Source: Lachnospiraceae bacterium
GTDB taxonomy: Bacteria > Bacillota > Clostridia > Lachnospirales > Lachnospiraceae
Direction: 5' to 3'
Assembly: GCA_017634455.1 (NCBI GenBank)
Contig: JAGBNK010000017.1
Location: 144,128-208,127, forward strand
DNA length: 64,000 nt
Below are positions 16,690-25,952 of the stretch, piece by piece. The notes below the pieces were generated by a model. The model was not told where the DNA came from, ran no database searches, and saw only the letters and a list, made by a program, of their open reading frames with translations. Numbering within the stretch: the first letter of the stretch is position 1; the number at the start of each line of letters is the position of its first letter. The translations under genes were made by a program, and so were the position numbers.

Positions 16690-18696
16690 CTATTCCTCCG
16701 GAATAAGTGTAATGATGTCTTTAATACTCATACACTTTGAATCACACTCTAATGCTCTTCTATGAGTCAATATAGATACTGCCGCTTCTTTCATAGCAGG
16801 GAACCCCGTTCGAGTCAGCTGATTAGCATATATAACTATATTTGCACCACGTTTTTTAAACTCTTCCTCCGTAATCTGATTATACGAAGTCGGAACCAAA
16901 ACCACCGGCGTTAACAAATTATTCTCCCTAAATAACTTTAAAAATTCAAAAATTTCGTCAGGATATTTCTTTCTACTATGAATCATAACAGCATCTGCTC
17001 CTGCTTCAACATAAGCATTTGCTCGCTTAATAGCATCCTCCATTCCTTTCTCCAAAATCAAGCTTTCTATTCGCGCACATATCATAAAATCATTTGATTT
17101 CTGAGCCTTCTTTCCGGTAGAAATCTTTGCGCAAAAATTCTCAATTGAATCCTGAGTCTGTTCTACCTCTACACCAAACAAACTATTCTTTTTTAGACCG
17201 GTTTTGTCTTCTACAATTACCATAGAAACGCCAACACGTTCTAACGTACGTACTGTATACACAAAATGTTCAATCTGACCACCAGTATCACCATCAAAGA
17301 TAATTGGTTTAGTCGTAACTTCCATAATATCTTCTACTGTTCTAAGTCGGCTTGATAAATCTACTAATTCTATGTCCGGTTTTCCTTTCGCTGTCGAATC
17401 ACATAGCGAGCTTAACCACATTGCATCGAATTGATGCGCTTCTCCATTGTCATAGACAACAGTTTGTTCTGCTATCAACCCCGTAATTCCACTATGTGCT
17501 TCTATCGCGTTCACGAAACCTTTCATTTCCAAAGAGCGCTTTAATCTTCCTCGTCTAATATCAGGAAGTGATAATTCTCTTCTGGCATTAGCCTCTATTT
17601 CCTTATATTTTTTTGAGTCAGAGTATTCAAACTCTATTAGTCTACCACCGTAAGACTTTAATATTTCTACTACTTCTTCTCGAACTGGAGCCTGAACCCC
17701 TTCTCTCCAATCAGAACCGTGCACAACTATATCCGGTTTAAGCTCCATCAGAATATTTTTATATGAAAGCTCCTTCTGATAAACAACAGCGGAAACACCT
17801 TTGATATTGGATAATAATTCAAATCTTTCAGTTTCAGGATTAAGCGGATATCGCTTATATGATGAAACGGCTTCGTCCGTAAGCACACCTATGGTAAGTT
17901 TTCCCAATCTCGCCGCTTTTTTGATAATAGAAATATGTCCTCCGTGTATCACATCCGCAGAGAAAGACATGTAAACAGTTCGTTGTTCTACCTTTTTCAG
18001 TTCCTTTGATACAGAGTTCAAATCATTAATATCATCTATTTCACGGCAAAGCAATTTCTCAATATCAAGTGATTTTAAATCAATTTTCCCATCCAACGAA
18101 TTCAATGCATTTTCTGCATAGACATTTCTTTCTCCTCTTTTACAAAAAGCTCCTATTTCATCTAACCATAATTTGAAATCAGTCCGTTTCAAAAAATATA
18201 ATGGTTGAGCCGCTAAAGCATTTTTAAAAAACTCAATTCCAACTGCAGTGATTTTCCCCCTCTCAATCACTGCTTTAAAATCTTTTTGCGGCAATTCAAT
18301 CTTTGATGAAACCACCATCTTAGATTCTTTAGTTTGAAGTAATCTTTCTAAAACTTCATTTTCAAAAACTAAATCACCATGCATCAATAATATGTCATCA
18401 TCTAAATAATCCCTGGCGCAATAGATACTGTAAATATAGTTTGTACTTTCAAAGAGCGGATTATATACAAACTCTGGATGAATATTCAACCCCAAATCAT
18501 TTACATATTCTATCAATACATCCTGATGCTTACCAGTAGTAATTACTACATCTAAAATGCCAAAATCCTCTAACTGTTTTAACTGACGAGATAATATAGT
18601 TTCTCCCACAGATATTTGTGTCATGCATTTTGGATGTTCAGATGTAATGTCTCCCATCCTTGAACCCAAACCAGAATTCAAAATCAAAGCTTTCAT
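16690..18696 (-). CDS. aepX: three-domain nucleotidyltransferase / cytidylyltransferase / PEP mutase fusion
   Basis: A 668-residue fusion. Residues 1-230 are a LicC/PntC-like sugar-phosphate nucleotidyltransferase with LNSGLGSRMG (7-15) and LLMHGDLVFE. Residues 238-372 are a GCT-like cytidylyltransferase with the HxGH motif (H251, H254) and VVHGSDWR. Residues 385-668 are PEP phosphomutase: EDKTGLKKNS (496-505) is the diagnostic EDKx5NS motif, with FDGDTGG and ARIESL supplying metal ligands. The protein can thus rearrange PEP to phosphonopyruvate and activate the final phosphonate as a CMP derivative for LicD. Two activating domains on one mutase is unusual; one may be specialised or inactive. 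First gene of the phosphonate module after licD. Confidence 0.92.
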   Translation of the reverse strand: MKALILNSGLGSRMGDITSEHPKCMTQISVGETILSRQLKQLEDFGILDVVITTGKHQDVLIEYVNDLGLNIHPEFVYNPLFESTNYIYSIYCARDYLDDDILLMHGDLVFENEVLERLLQTKESKMVVSSKIELPQKDFKAVIERGKITAVGIEFFKNALAAQPLYFLKRTDFKLWLDEIGAFCKRGERNVYAENALNSLDGKIDLKSLDIEKLLCREIDDINDLNSVSKELKKVEQRTVYMSFSADVIHGGHISIIKKAARLGKLTIGVLTDEAVSSYKRYPLNPETERFELLSNIKGVSAVVYQKELSYKNILMELKPDIVVHGSDWREGVQAPVREEVVEILKSYGGRLIEFEYSDSKKYKEIEANARRELSLPDIRRGRLKRSLEMKGFVNAIEAHSGITGLIAEQTVVYDNGEAHQFDAMWLSSLCDSTAKGKPDIELVDLSSRLRTVEDIMEVTTKPIIFDGDTGGQIEHFVYTVRTLERVGVSMVIVEDKTGLKKNSLFGVEVEQTQDSIENFCAKISTGKKAQKSNDFMICARIESLILEKGMEDAIKRANAYVEAGADAVMIHSRKKYPDEIFEFLKLFRENNLLTPVVLVPTSYNQITEEEFKKRGANIVIYANQLTRTGFPAMKEAAVSILTHRRALECDSKCMSIKDIITLIPEE

Positions 18697-18732
18697 AATC
18701 TTTTCCTCTTATTTCAAGATATTTAAGCACTA

Positions 18733-19866
18733 TTAGCTTATCCAATAATTCTTCCACACATGATTATTATGGTTTTGTTCTTCTGTCGGTGGCAGTTTCA
18801 TATAATCACCATACAAAAGTGATAAATACTCATGTGTTCCAATCGGAGCCTTATATAATCGTCCTTCAAACTCTACAAGCTTAGTATCTCCAAACCAATC
18901 CGCTCTATAAATACTCTTATACGTATTTCCCCACATACATCCTATATATTTATGATGAGTATTTCTCAGAGTGGCCTGTTCCATTATCATATCAACAGTA
19001 ACACTTGCAGTGTCCTGTATAATCGATTCTTTATAATCATTCTGTAACTTTAAATCATAATCACGATTTTTCCGTGCTTCTTCCTCATCATCTCCCAATT
19101 CAACAAGAATAGAAACATCAATTCCTAACCCTTCCGTCACACACAACGGAAAATCTATATGTTGTCTATAAGTGCGAGTATCAATCAACGAAGCAGTCAT
19201 ACATGGCAATCTGTTTCCAACGCCTGGAATCATCATCTTAAATGTATTATTTGATTCATCATTCTCTATATAATCATAAATAGCCATTAAATCTGATGCT
19301 TTAACCAATATATCTATATCATTGTCCCAAGGAATACATCCTTTGTGTCTAACCGCACCTATTAATGAACCAAAAGCTAGAAAGTAATCTATATTTAAAT
19401 TTCTTGTAACTTTATCTAAATAATCTAAGCATCCCAAAGCAACTTCAGTTTCTTCCTCTATGGTTAGCTCTTTATCCTTGCTTTTAATTAAATAACTCGA
19501 AGGTTCAAATATTCTAAAGATATTCTTTCCTTCCTCAAATCCATGCTTTGTAAGATTAAAACACATTACATCATTATGATTTCCTCCTAGAAGGAAAATC
19601 GATTTATCGACATTGAACTTTGTAAGTGCACTTGTCGCAAGGACCTCGACTTCAGTAGTCACTGATGTGCCTCTTTCATCCGCTGCTTTATCAATTATAC
19701 CGGCTACTTTAAATCCTTTTCCTCTTAGATATTTAATTGCATAATCATGCGCTGTAGTAATACCATAAAAATAAATCTGTTTATCGTTAAGAATATCCTT
19801 ATCTATGAGTGAATCTATATTCTTGTATAGTTCTGATTCATATAGATTCTTAGCTCCGTATTCCAT
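18733..19866 (-). CDS. LicD-family phosphotransferase with N-terminal nucleotide-binding-like domain
   Basis: A 377-residue protein. Residues about 138-377 are LicD, with the signature FGSLIGAVRHKG then PWDNDIDI (165-187), whose D181, D183 and D185 bind metal. LicD proteins transfer phosphocholine or similar head groups from CDP/CMP donors onto glycans. Residues 1-125 form a Rossmann-like alpha/beta domain (IYFYGITTAHDYAIKYL, VAGIIDK, FLLGGNH), seen in sugar-modifying enzymes. Beside a CMP-phosphonate-forming fusion it is the obvious phosphonate transferase. Strong AGGTGG ribosome site. Cytoplasmic, so it probably acts on a nucleotide sugar, lipid-linked sugar or flagellin before export. Confidence 0.88.
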   Translation of the reverse strand: MEYGAKNLYESELYKNIDSLIDKDILNDKQIYFYGITTAHDYAIKYLRGKGFKVAGIIDKAADERGTSVTTEVEVLATSALTKFNVDKSIFLLGGNHNDVMCFNLTKHGFEEGKNIFRIFEPSSYLIKSKDKELTIEEETEVALGCLDYLDKVTRNLNIDYFLAFGSLIGAVRHKGCIPWDNDIDILVKASDLMAIYDYIENDESNNTFKMMIPGVGNRLPCMTASLIDTRTYRQHIDFPLCVTEGLGIDVSILVELGDDEEEARKNRDYDLKLQNDYKESIIQDTASVTVDMIMEQATLRNTHHKYIGCMWGNTYKSIYRADWFGDTKLVEFEGRLYKAPIGTHEYLSLLYGDYMKLPPTEEQNHNNHVWKNYWIS

Positions 19867-19874
19867 TTATCCAC

Positions 19875-21098
19875 CTATTTCTTTAATTTAACCCTTATAT
19901 ATTTTGTACTGTGATCCATTACTTTGAGCATTTCTTCTCTATTAGCGAATTCAATTATCAACAGTCCTAGTCCATACTTACCATTTGTAAATTTGCTCAC
20001 GGAATCGCCTGACTTAACAAACCATAATTCGTCCAGTATTTCCCCATAAAAATCATCTGCAAATTCTATTCCATCAAAAATCCCATCAAATTCACTATGT
20101 ACTAATAAGCATGATACGAACTTTTTGCGTGAATCAAAATGATAATCTATTTTATCTCCTAAAGTATCTGAAACTAAAGCTAACCTCATGTCGAAACCTG
20201 TGGAATGGTAATTAGCTTCTGAAATGAGATTACCTCCAGCCCTAGGACCTATTTCCATAAAGTAGAGTTTATTCGACTTATCATAGATGAATTCCACATT
20301 AAAAATACCAAACTTCATCTCTAATAAATCCAGAATCCTCTGAAGCTCATTTCTAACTTCTTCGAATGCATCTTTTGAAGGACTAAATAAAGCATTTTTT
20401 CCATCAATGCTACATCTATCTATAGGAAGCGAATCTCCAATAGGGGAATACGGCGCCAGCTCATCTCTATGCTGATACATAGGTTCAAAATAAACTATTC
20501 TGCCATCCGAAACATAACACTCTACTTCTAGATAATAACCTTTCCTTTCGAGGAATTCCTCTAATATAATCTGTTTTTTTTTCGAATTCTCAAACGCCTT
20601 ATATATAGCTTCCTCGATTTCAGACTCATCTTCTATCTTAGAAAAACCTCTACTCCCGCAACTATCTATCGGCTTAATAACAAATGGACATTGCATTTCC
20701 TTAGCAAACTTACGTGCTTCATCTATGTCGTTAGAAGGAAAAAATTTCGGAACATTAAAACCATTTTCTTTTAAAAATGTTCTCGTTAGATCCTTATTCT
20801 TGAGGATTTCAACTGAATCATACGGATTACATCTAAGCCCCATCTGTTCTGCCACCCACGAAACCACAGGTGCTGCTGCTTCAGAAGCATAGGTAAGAAT
20901 CCCATCAATTTCCCGTTTTCTGCATTCTCTAAGTAGGCTTTCTCTGTCAGAAAAATCTAAATTAATAAACTCATCAGCATTCGTGGTAGAAGCACATTGA
21001 GGATTACCGTCAAAAGCTATCGCCGTATACCTCTTCGCGTGAATAGCATCAATTATGTAGTTTTGAAGTAATCCTGCTCCAAGAACTGCTACTTTCAT
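19875..21098 (-). CDS. ATP-grasp carboxylate-amine ligase
   Basis: A 407-residue ATP-grasp enzyme. It starts with a Rossmann-like pre-ATP-grasp domain (VAVLGAGLLQNYII), then CPFVIKPIDSCGSRGF (ATP loop), IILEEFL, and the metal motif NVEFIYD...LYFMEIGPRAGG. These enzymes join a carboxylate to an amine with ATP. In a nonulosonate locus it could amidate the sugar's carboxylate or attach an amino acid to its amine; the acceptor is not deducible. It sits between licD (8-base gap) and pseI. The long C-terminal extension with FVSCLLVHSEF has no assigned role. Expression from the same operon is likely. Confidence 0.85.
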   Translation of the reverse strand: MKVAVLGAGLLQNYIIDAIHAKRYTAIAFDGNPQCASTTNADEFINLDFSDRESLLRECRKREIDGILTYASEAAAPVVSWVAEQMGLRCNPYDSVEILKNKDLTRTFLKENGFNVPKFFPSNDIDEARKFAKEMQCPFVIKPIDSCGSRGFSKIEDESEIEEAIYKAFENSKKKQIILEEFLERKGYYLEVECYVSDGRIVYFEPMYQHRDELAPYSPIGDSLPIDRCSIDGKNALFSPSKDAFEEVRNELQRILDLLEMKFGIFNVEFIYDKSNKLYFMEIGPRAGGNLISEANYHSTGFDMRLALVSDTLGDKIDYHFDSRKKFVSCLLVHSEFDGIFDGIEFADDFYGEILDELWFVKSGDSVSKFTNGKYGLGLLIIEFANREEMLKVMDHSTKYIRVKLKK

Positions 21099-21173
21099 TA
21101 ACCTAGTTTTCTCCTCTCCTAAAGACTCTTATTATTTTTGTCGTCGTATCAGGCTTCATTTAGATAATTACGT

Positions 21174-22211
21174 TTATTGATTTATCATTTCCCACTTTAA
21201 TGCAGTCCCCCTTGTATAATCCTTATTAGCGGTCTTTCCTAGAATATCATCTATATATTTCGGTTCCAGACCAAAAGAAGGTCTAATAGAACGAACATTC
21301 TCCTCCGTAAATGGTTCTCCTGCCTTTATATCCTCCACAATATATAGTGAACGTCTTCCTGTTTTTCCATCCTTTTCTCTCTGGGATAGTACATATTGTC
21401 CTTTCCCCATAATCTTTGAAACAGTCTTAACTCTATTTACCATTTCCTTAAAATCATCCATTTCCATAGAGAAATCTGAATCTGGGTTTTTTATGTCTTT
21501 AGACAAGCATACATGTTTCTCTATAACCCTTGCTCCAGCAGCGACTGCTAATTCGTCCGCAAAATAACCTTCTGAATGATCTGACAATCCTACTATCACT
21601 CCAAAATCTCTACTCATTTTGTTAATCAAAGATAAATTCATATCTTCTAATACAGCCGGATACTCACTACAACATTTCAAAAGGATAACGTCTTTATTCC
21701 CTACACTATAACAAGCATCAACAGCATCTTTTATTTCTTCTTCGGAACCCATTCCACACGAAATAATCATTGTTTTTCCTTTTGATGCTGTATACTTAAT
21801 AAGGGGAATATCTATTAATTCATATGAAGCGATTTTAAACGCTTCCACACCTATATTCTCCAAAAAATCCACAGCCGTTTTATCAAATGGTGTCGACAAA
21901 AAATCCACTCCGCATTTTTCACATTCATCTTTCAACAAAGACTGCCATTCCCAGGGCGTATATGCTTCCTTATATAAATCATAATAGGTATATCCATCCC
22001 ATAAACCGCCCTTTATTTTAAAATCTTCTTTATCACAGTCTATAGTCAATGTATCAGCGGTATACGTTTGTATTTTAACACAATCTGCACCTGCCGCAGC
22101 AGCTTCCTTTATGATTTTATATGCATTATTAATATCCCCAGCATGATTAGCACTCATTTCTGCAATAATATATACCCCATTATCTCTTATCTTTTCATGT
22201 ATTTTAAACAT
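21174..22211 (-). CDS. pseI: pseudaminic acid synthase-type NeuB protein
   Basis: A 345-residue NeuB-family synthase that condenses a 6-deoxy-diacetamido-hexose with PEP. The N-terminal barrel contains AEMSANHAGDINNA (metal and PEP binding), KIQTYTADTLT, FLSTPFDKTAVDFL, KIASYEL and LSDHSEGYFADELAVAAGARVIEKHVC; the C-terminal SAF domain (about 285-345, GEPFTEENVRSIRP and LGKTANKDYTRGT) clamps the substrate. AEMSANH is the PseI form; sialic acid synthases usually read AEIGxNH. The next gene is the CMP transferase, 16 bases on the 5' side. Full length. Confidence 0.92.
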   Translation of the reverse strand: MFKIHEKIRDNGVYIIAEMSANHAGDINNAYKIIKEAAAAGADCVKIQTYTADTLTIDCDKEDFKIKGGLWDGYTYYDLYKEAYTPWEWQSLLKDECEKCGVDFLSTPFDKTAVDFLENIGVEAFKIASYELIDIPLIKYTASKGKTMIISCGMGSEEEIKDAVDACYSVGNKDVILLKCCSEYPAVLEDMNLSLINKMSRDFGVIVGLSDHSEGYFADELAVAAGARVIEKHVCLSKDIKNPDSDFSMEMDDFKEMVNRVKTVSKIMGKGQYVLSQREKDGKTGRRSLYIVEDIKAGEPFTEENVRSIRPSFGLEPKYIDDILGKTANKDYTRGTALKWEMINQ

Positions 22212-22227
22212 AGTATCACCACTCTTT

Positions 22228-22941
22228 TTAATTATTATCTTCTAACCCAGATAGCCTTTCTACCATTTTTACATACTTCATTTCTGCCAATGACCAGTCT
22301 GATTCAGTATCTATATCTTGAACCTCCTCCATTTGCAAAAGAAACGGGATACAGTTCTCGACAATTATCATATTTTCATTCAAAAACACATCCGTTTTAC
22401 AAAAACTAAACTGACCACAATCATGATATATTGGTTCTAGGTCTTGACTACGTGCATCCTTGTATTCTGGATATTGATATGCAACCCTTGCATTTCTTAT
22501 AACAAATGCTCTTTGAGGCGGAAAATCATATTTAACAACTGAAATCACTGAATCTGCTTCTTTTTTCTTCATGTCTTCATATGCGCTCTTCAATTTTTGC
22601 GAAGTAACAAAAGGAGCTGTTGGATAAAGGCAGCAAAAATCATCAAATGATCGCCCTATTTGGGCATATTCATCAATAACTTCTTTAATCACATCTTCAG
22701 TTGTAGCAAAATCATTCGACATTTCAGCACTTCTCATAAATGGAACAGACGCCCCATATCTTCGTGCCACCTCAGCTATCTCTTCAGAATCTGTTGACAC
22801 CATAACCTCATCAAATATGTCACTACGCAAAGCAGCCTCTATAGAATACGCAATGATAGGTTTACCACAGAATTCCTTTATATTCTTTTTCGGTATTCTC
22901 TTACTACCACCGCGAGCAGTAATAATTGCTATAGCACTCAT
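22228..22941 (-). CDS. pseF: CMP-nonulosonate cytidylyltransferase
   Basis: A 237-residue NeuA/PseF-type enzyme that activates the nonulosonic acid as its CMP sugar. It begins IAIITARGGSKRIPKKNI, the CTP-binding signature, with FCGKPIIAYSI and STDSEEIAEVARRYGA following; LYPTAPF and DCGQFSF match the substrate pocket. Start at 22941 chosen for GGAGAG nine bases upstream; the upstream in-frame reading overlaps the Maf gene's end. It lies directly 5' of pseI. The variant matches PseF more than sialic acid NeuA, consistent with the PseB/PseC pair upstream. Confidence 0.9.
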   Translation of the reverse strand: MSAIAIITARGGSKRIPKKNIKEFCGKPIIAYSIEAALRSDIFDEVMVSTDSEEIAEVARRYGASVPFMRSAEMSNDFATTEDVIKEVIDEYAQIGRSFDDFCCLYPTAPFVTSQKLKSAYEDMKKKEADSVISVVKYDFPPQRAFVIRNARVAYQYPEYKDARSQDLEPIYHDCGQFSFCKTDVFLNENMIIVENCIPFLLQMEEVQDIDTESDWSLAEMKYVKMVERLSGLEDNN

Positions 22942-22966
22942 TTCTAAATCTCTCCAATTATTCTTT

Positions 22967-24613
22967 CTAATCAATCGCCCTATTATCCATTCCTTGAATA
23001 TAAGCCCCATTAGAGATATTAATCATCTTTATCCTTTTCTCATTTACAATTCTACGCTCAATCCATACATGATATGACCGTAAGTTTTCAGATGTTCTCA
23101 AAGAATCTCCTCGAACTCCTCTCACCTCATAAGTCATATATTCATCATTAGTTATACTACTGTCATCCAATGTATCCGACGCATGGGTTTTATTATCTGT
23201 AAATGCCAAATCAAGTCCCATGCATACAATCTCTGAGCACTTAAATCTCAGGCATACATCCAAAGCTGTTGTTGATACCGATCCGCCAGTTTCAAATATT
23301 GTATAACCATGTTCGGTGGCATACTCTTCTGCAACCGGCATTCCTTTCTGACAAATCAGATATTTATCTCCATTAAAATCCGCAACTGCTTTAAAGTTTG
23401 CAGTAGACATGTAAAAAAGCTTCGTCCTCTTTTCATCAAGTTTTCCATGAATCTGCTTATACATATTATACGACATGTCAGTTATGATTACCACGTCGGG
23501 CACAATATTATTTTTCATCAATTTAGCTGCAGATGTACCTGCACATATAATCACACTATCCTTTGGCCTGTCCGCCAATTCTTTCATCACCGGATCAAGA
23601 GACGGTCCACCAGCAATTAAATAAGCTCTCTTACTTTCAAATAAATCACGACACTCATCCGCGCTCTTTAGATTATGCCCACGCTCTACATTAAGCCGAT
23701 AATTTCTATCCAAAAAATGTCTCTGTTCATCCCGAGACATTATATTCATAAAGAAACGGCTAAATACTTCTCGCGTCGCAGAATCTGTCATATGCTTAAC
23801 CGACGGTTTTCGAACAAGAATTTTCCTGTCATTGCAATCCGTATCATCCACACACCCCTTTATATAGTCTGTATATGGCTGACACTTTATATCTACCAAA
23901 CCACCATCTAACATTTCTTCAACATCCGCGTAATGCATAGCCAGCTTCAATAGATACGCATCTTCCTCTATTATTTCCAATTCCACATCCGGTCTGCAAT
24001 CTATAATAGCCTTGGCTTCAAAAAACAATCCTGCACCAAGAATTGTATAACGATAATATGCGTCCTCAATATTTCCAGCCACATAAGAATAGGCATCCCT
24101 CATAGGATTATTATTACCACTCAGGTAGTATGAGCCATTAGCATCATCCACTTTTATAGTCAGATATCCGGAAGATGTATATTCCAAAGAATAATCTTTC
24201 CCCGACTTTGGCTCAGCTTTCTCAAGCGCCTCAATCAACTCTGACATACCATTTCTTCTCAAGGCTTCAAGGTTTCTTTCGTAATAATCAAACTCTTCCG
24301 GAGCCACTTCAAATTCAAGAGACTGAATCAAACTCTCTATTGTCGGTATTAAACTTCCCTCTACCACATCTGCAACAAGTATTTCATCTCCCTGCTCGCA
24401 GGCTTCTAAAAATATTGCTATTCCTAACTGCGCGACAATATCCTCTCCTGCATACTTCACCATCTTGTCCAGATTATCCTGAAGAAGACCAATCATAACT
24501 TTCTGGTGATTCCAGCCTGTGTAGAAATACTGGCGTCTAAAGCTATATACCAATCTATTCGCATATTCATTTATTTTTACAAAGTCTTTTACATCCTCTA
24601 CCAGTTGTGTCAT
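22967..24613 (-). CDS. Maf/DUF115 motility-associated glycosyltransferase (second copy)
   Basis: A 548-residue Maf-family protein. The central DUF115 region (about 320-500) has AYLIAGGPSLDPVMKEL, FIITDMS-like VVIITDMSYNMY, ETGGSVSTTALDVCLRF and VCMGLDLAFTD, the Rossmann-like core that in Campylobacter, Helicobacter, Aeromonas and Clostridium Maf proteins transfers nonulosonic acids to flagellin serine or threonine. N-terminal 300 residues are family-variable and mostly helical. AAGGAG 5-6 bases before the ATG. A second Maf gene lies at 26938; the two differ strongly and may use different sugars or sites. Confidence 0.88.
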   Translation of the reverse strand: MTQLVEDVKDFVKINEYANRLVYSFRRQYFYTGWNHQKVMIGLLQDNLDKMVKYAGEDIVAQLGIAIFLEACEQGDEILVADVVEGSLIPTIESLIQSLEFEVAPEEFDYYERNLEALRRNGMSELIEALEKAEPKSGKDYSLEYTSSGYLTIKVDDANGSYYLSGNNNPMRDAYSYVAGNIEDAYYRYTILGAGLFFEAKAIIDCRPDVELEIIEEDAYLLKLAMHYADVEEMLDGGLVDIKCQPYTDYIKGCVDDTDCNDRKILVRKPSVKHMTDSATREVFSRFFMNIMSRDEQRHFLDRNYRLNVERGHNLKSADECRDLFESKRAYLIAGGPSLDPVMKELADRPKDSVIICAGTSAAKLMKNNIVPDVVIITDMSYNMYKQIHGKLDEKRTKLFYMSTANFKAVADFNGDKYLICQKGMPVAEEYATEHGYTIFETGGSVSTTALDVCLRFKCSEIVCMGLDLAFTDNKTHASDTLDDSSITNDEYMTYEVRGVRGDSLRTSENLRSYHVWIERRIVNEKRIKMINISNGAYIQGMDNRAID

Positions 24614-24655
24614 TGCACTCCTTCATAACCTATTTAATAACTATTGGTATCTATC

Positions 24656-25885
24656 TTATTTCCTGTAATAATTTACAACCTTCTTTACACCCTCTATAAC
24701 ACTATCTACATCACTATCAGTCATGGCAGGATATAGAGGTATACTTATTATACCCTTATAAATCTTCTCAGCTGCCGGACACAAGCCTCTCTTATATCCA
24801 AGCTTCTGATAATAAGGGAACAGATATGTAGGAATATAATGTACATTACAGCATACATTCTCCGCTTTGAGAGCATCAAAAATCTGTCTTCTATCTACAC
24901 TTATCTTATCTAAATCCAGCTGAATAATATATAAATGTCTAGCCGTATCAGATTCCTCAATTTCTTTTTGAACAATTATCCCTTCAAAGTCCCTAAATGC
25001 CTCATTATACTTATTTACAATCTCAGCTCTTCTATGCTTAAATGTCTCTAATTTATCAAGCTGACTTGTAATCAATGCAGCCTGAATATCCGTCATTCTA
25101 TAGTTCAAGCCCAAATCCACCTGCTGATAATACCAGCTTCCAAGACTATCATCTCGAGCCTCTGCATCCAACATATAATCATCTGAAGTATCCATTAATG
25201 ATTGATCTCTGGTAATACCATGGGATCTAAACAATAGAAGCCTCTTATATAACTCATCATCATTGGTCATTATGGCTCCGCCTTCACCACCAGTAACAGT
25301 CTTCACTGGGTGGAAGCTAAATGTAGTCATATCCGCAATACTTCCTACAGCTTGCCCCTTATACAAAGTTCCCAGAGAATGAGCTCCATCTTCGATTAGA
25401 ATCAGGTTATGTTTCTGACAAATATCTCTAATCCTATCTAGCTCTACTGACTGCCCTGTAAAATCAACAGCTACAACCGCGCGAGTCCTCTCAGTAATAT
25501 GTGCCTCTATAGAATCAGGATCAATATTATAAGTATCCGGATTAACATCAGCAAACACAGGCTTAGCGCCCATGTATAAAGCACAATTTGCTGAAGCAGC
25601 AAATGTAAGAGGTGTAGTAATAACTTCATCACCAGCCTCTATCCCAGCAGCATAGCAAGCAGCATGAAGAGCTGCAGTACCATTTGCTACAGCAACAGCA
25701 TACTTAGCTCCAGTAATCTGGCATAATTTATTTTCAAGCATGACAATAGCAGGCCCGCAAGTGAGATAGTCACTTTTCAGCACATCTACCACGGCCTGTA
25801 TATCATCTTCATCAATATATTGGTGTCCATAATAAATAGGAGTCTCCCTTACAGGCTTTCCTCCATTTATTGCAAGTTCTTCCAT
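24656..25885 (-). CDS. pseC: UDP-4-keto-6-deoxy-AltNAc aminotransferase
   Basis: A 409-residue DegT/DnrJ/EryC1 aminotransferase that aminates the product of PseB. VANGTAALHAACYAAGIEAGDEV, IEDGAHSLG (cofactor Asp) and TTFSFHPVKTVTGGEGGAI (PLP lysine) are all intact. Family members start at ELAINGGKPVR, so I take ATG 25885, preceded by GGGGGT. A GTG at 25912 in frame has a better GGAGG, but that GGAGG is locked in a hairpin (25915-25947). Directly downstream of pseB and upstream of a Maf gene. Confidence 0.92.
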   Translation of the reverse strand: MEELAINGGKPVRETPIYYGHQYIDEDDIQAVVDVLKSDYLTCGPAIVMLENKLCQITGAKYAVAVANGTAALHAACYAAGIEAGDEVITTPLTFAASANCALYMGAKPVFADVNPDTYNIDPDSIEAHITERTRAVVAVDFTGQSVELDRIRDICQKHNLILIEDGAHSLGTLYKGQAVGSIADMTTFSFHPVKTVTGGEGGAIMTNDDELYKRLLLFRSHGITRDQSLMDTSDDYMLDAEARDDSLGSWYYQQVDLGLNYRMTDIQAALITSQLDKLETFKHRRAEIVNKYNEAFRDFEGIIVQKEIEESDTARHLYIIQLDLDKISVDRRQIFDALKAENVCCNVHYIPTYLFPYYQKLGYKRGLCPAAEKIYKGIISIPLYPAMTDSDVDSVIEGVKKVVNYYRK

Positions 25886-25914
25886 GAATGAACCCCCATT
25901 CTTTTTTATCACTT

Positions 25915-25947
25915 ATAGCCTCCTTTACATGCAATAAAGAAGGCTAT
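25915..25947 (-). promoter_or_regulatory. pseB-pseC intergenic hairpin that hides a GGAGG
   Basis: In the minus-strand RNA a 13-bp stem (25947-25935 with 25927-25915, one G-U pair) with a 7-base loop lies between pseB and pseC. Its 3' arm contains GGAGG, the ribosome site of the alternative GTG start of pseC. There is no U tract after it, so it is not a terminator in this direction; it may set the PseB:PseC ratio or protect mRNA. Confidence 0.55.
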
Positions 25948-25952
25948 TTTAA

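Noticed and set aside
19875..24613. Sialic or legionaminic acid synthesis
   Set aside because: The dehydratase is the inverting PseB type and the synthase has the PseI-like AEMSANH motif; these favour pseudaminic acid, though exact sugar chemistry is not proven.
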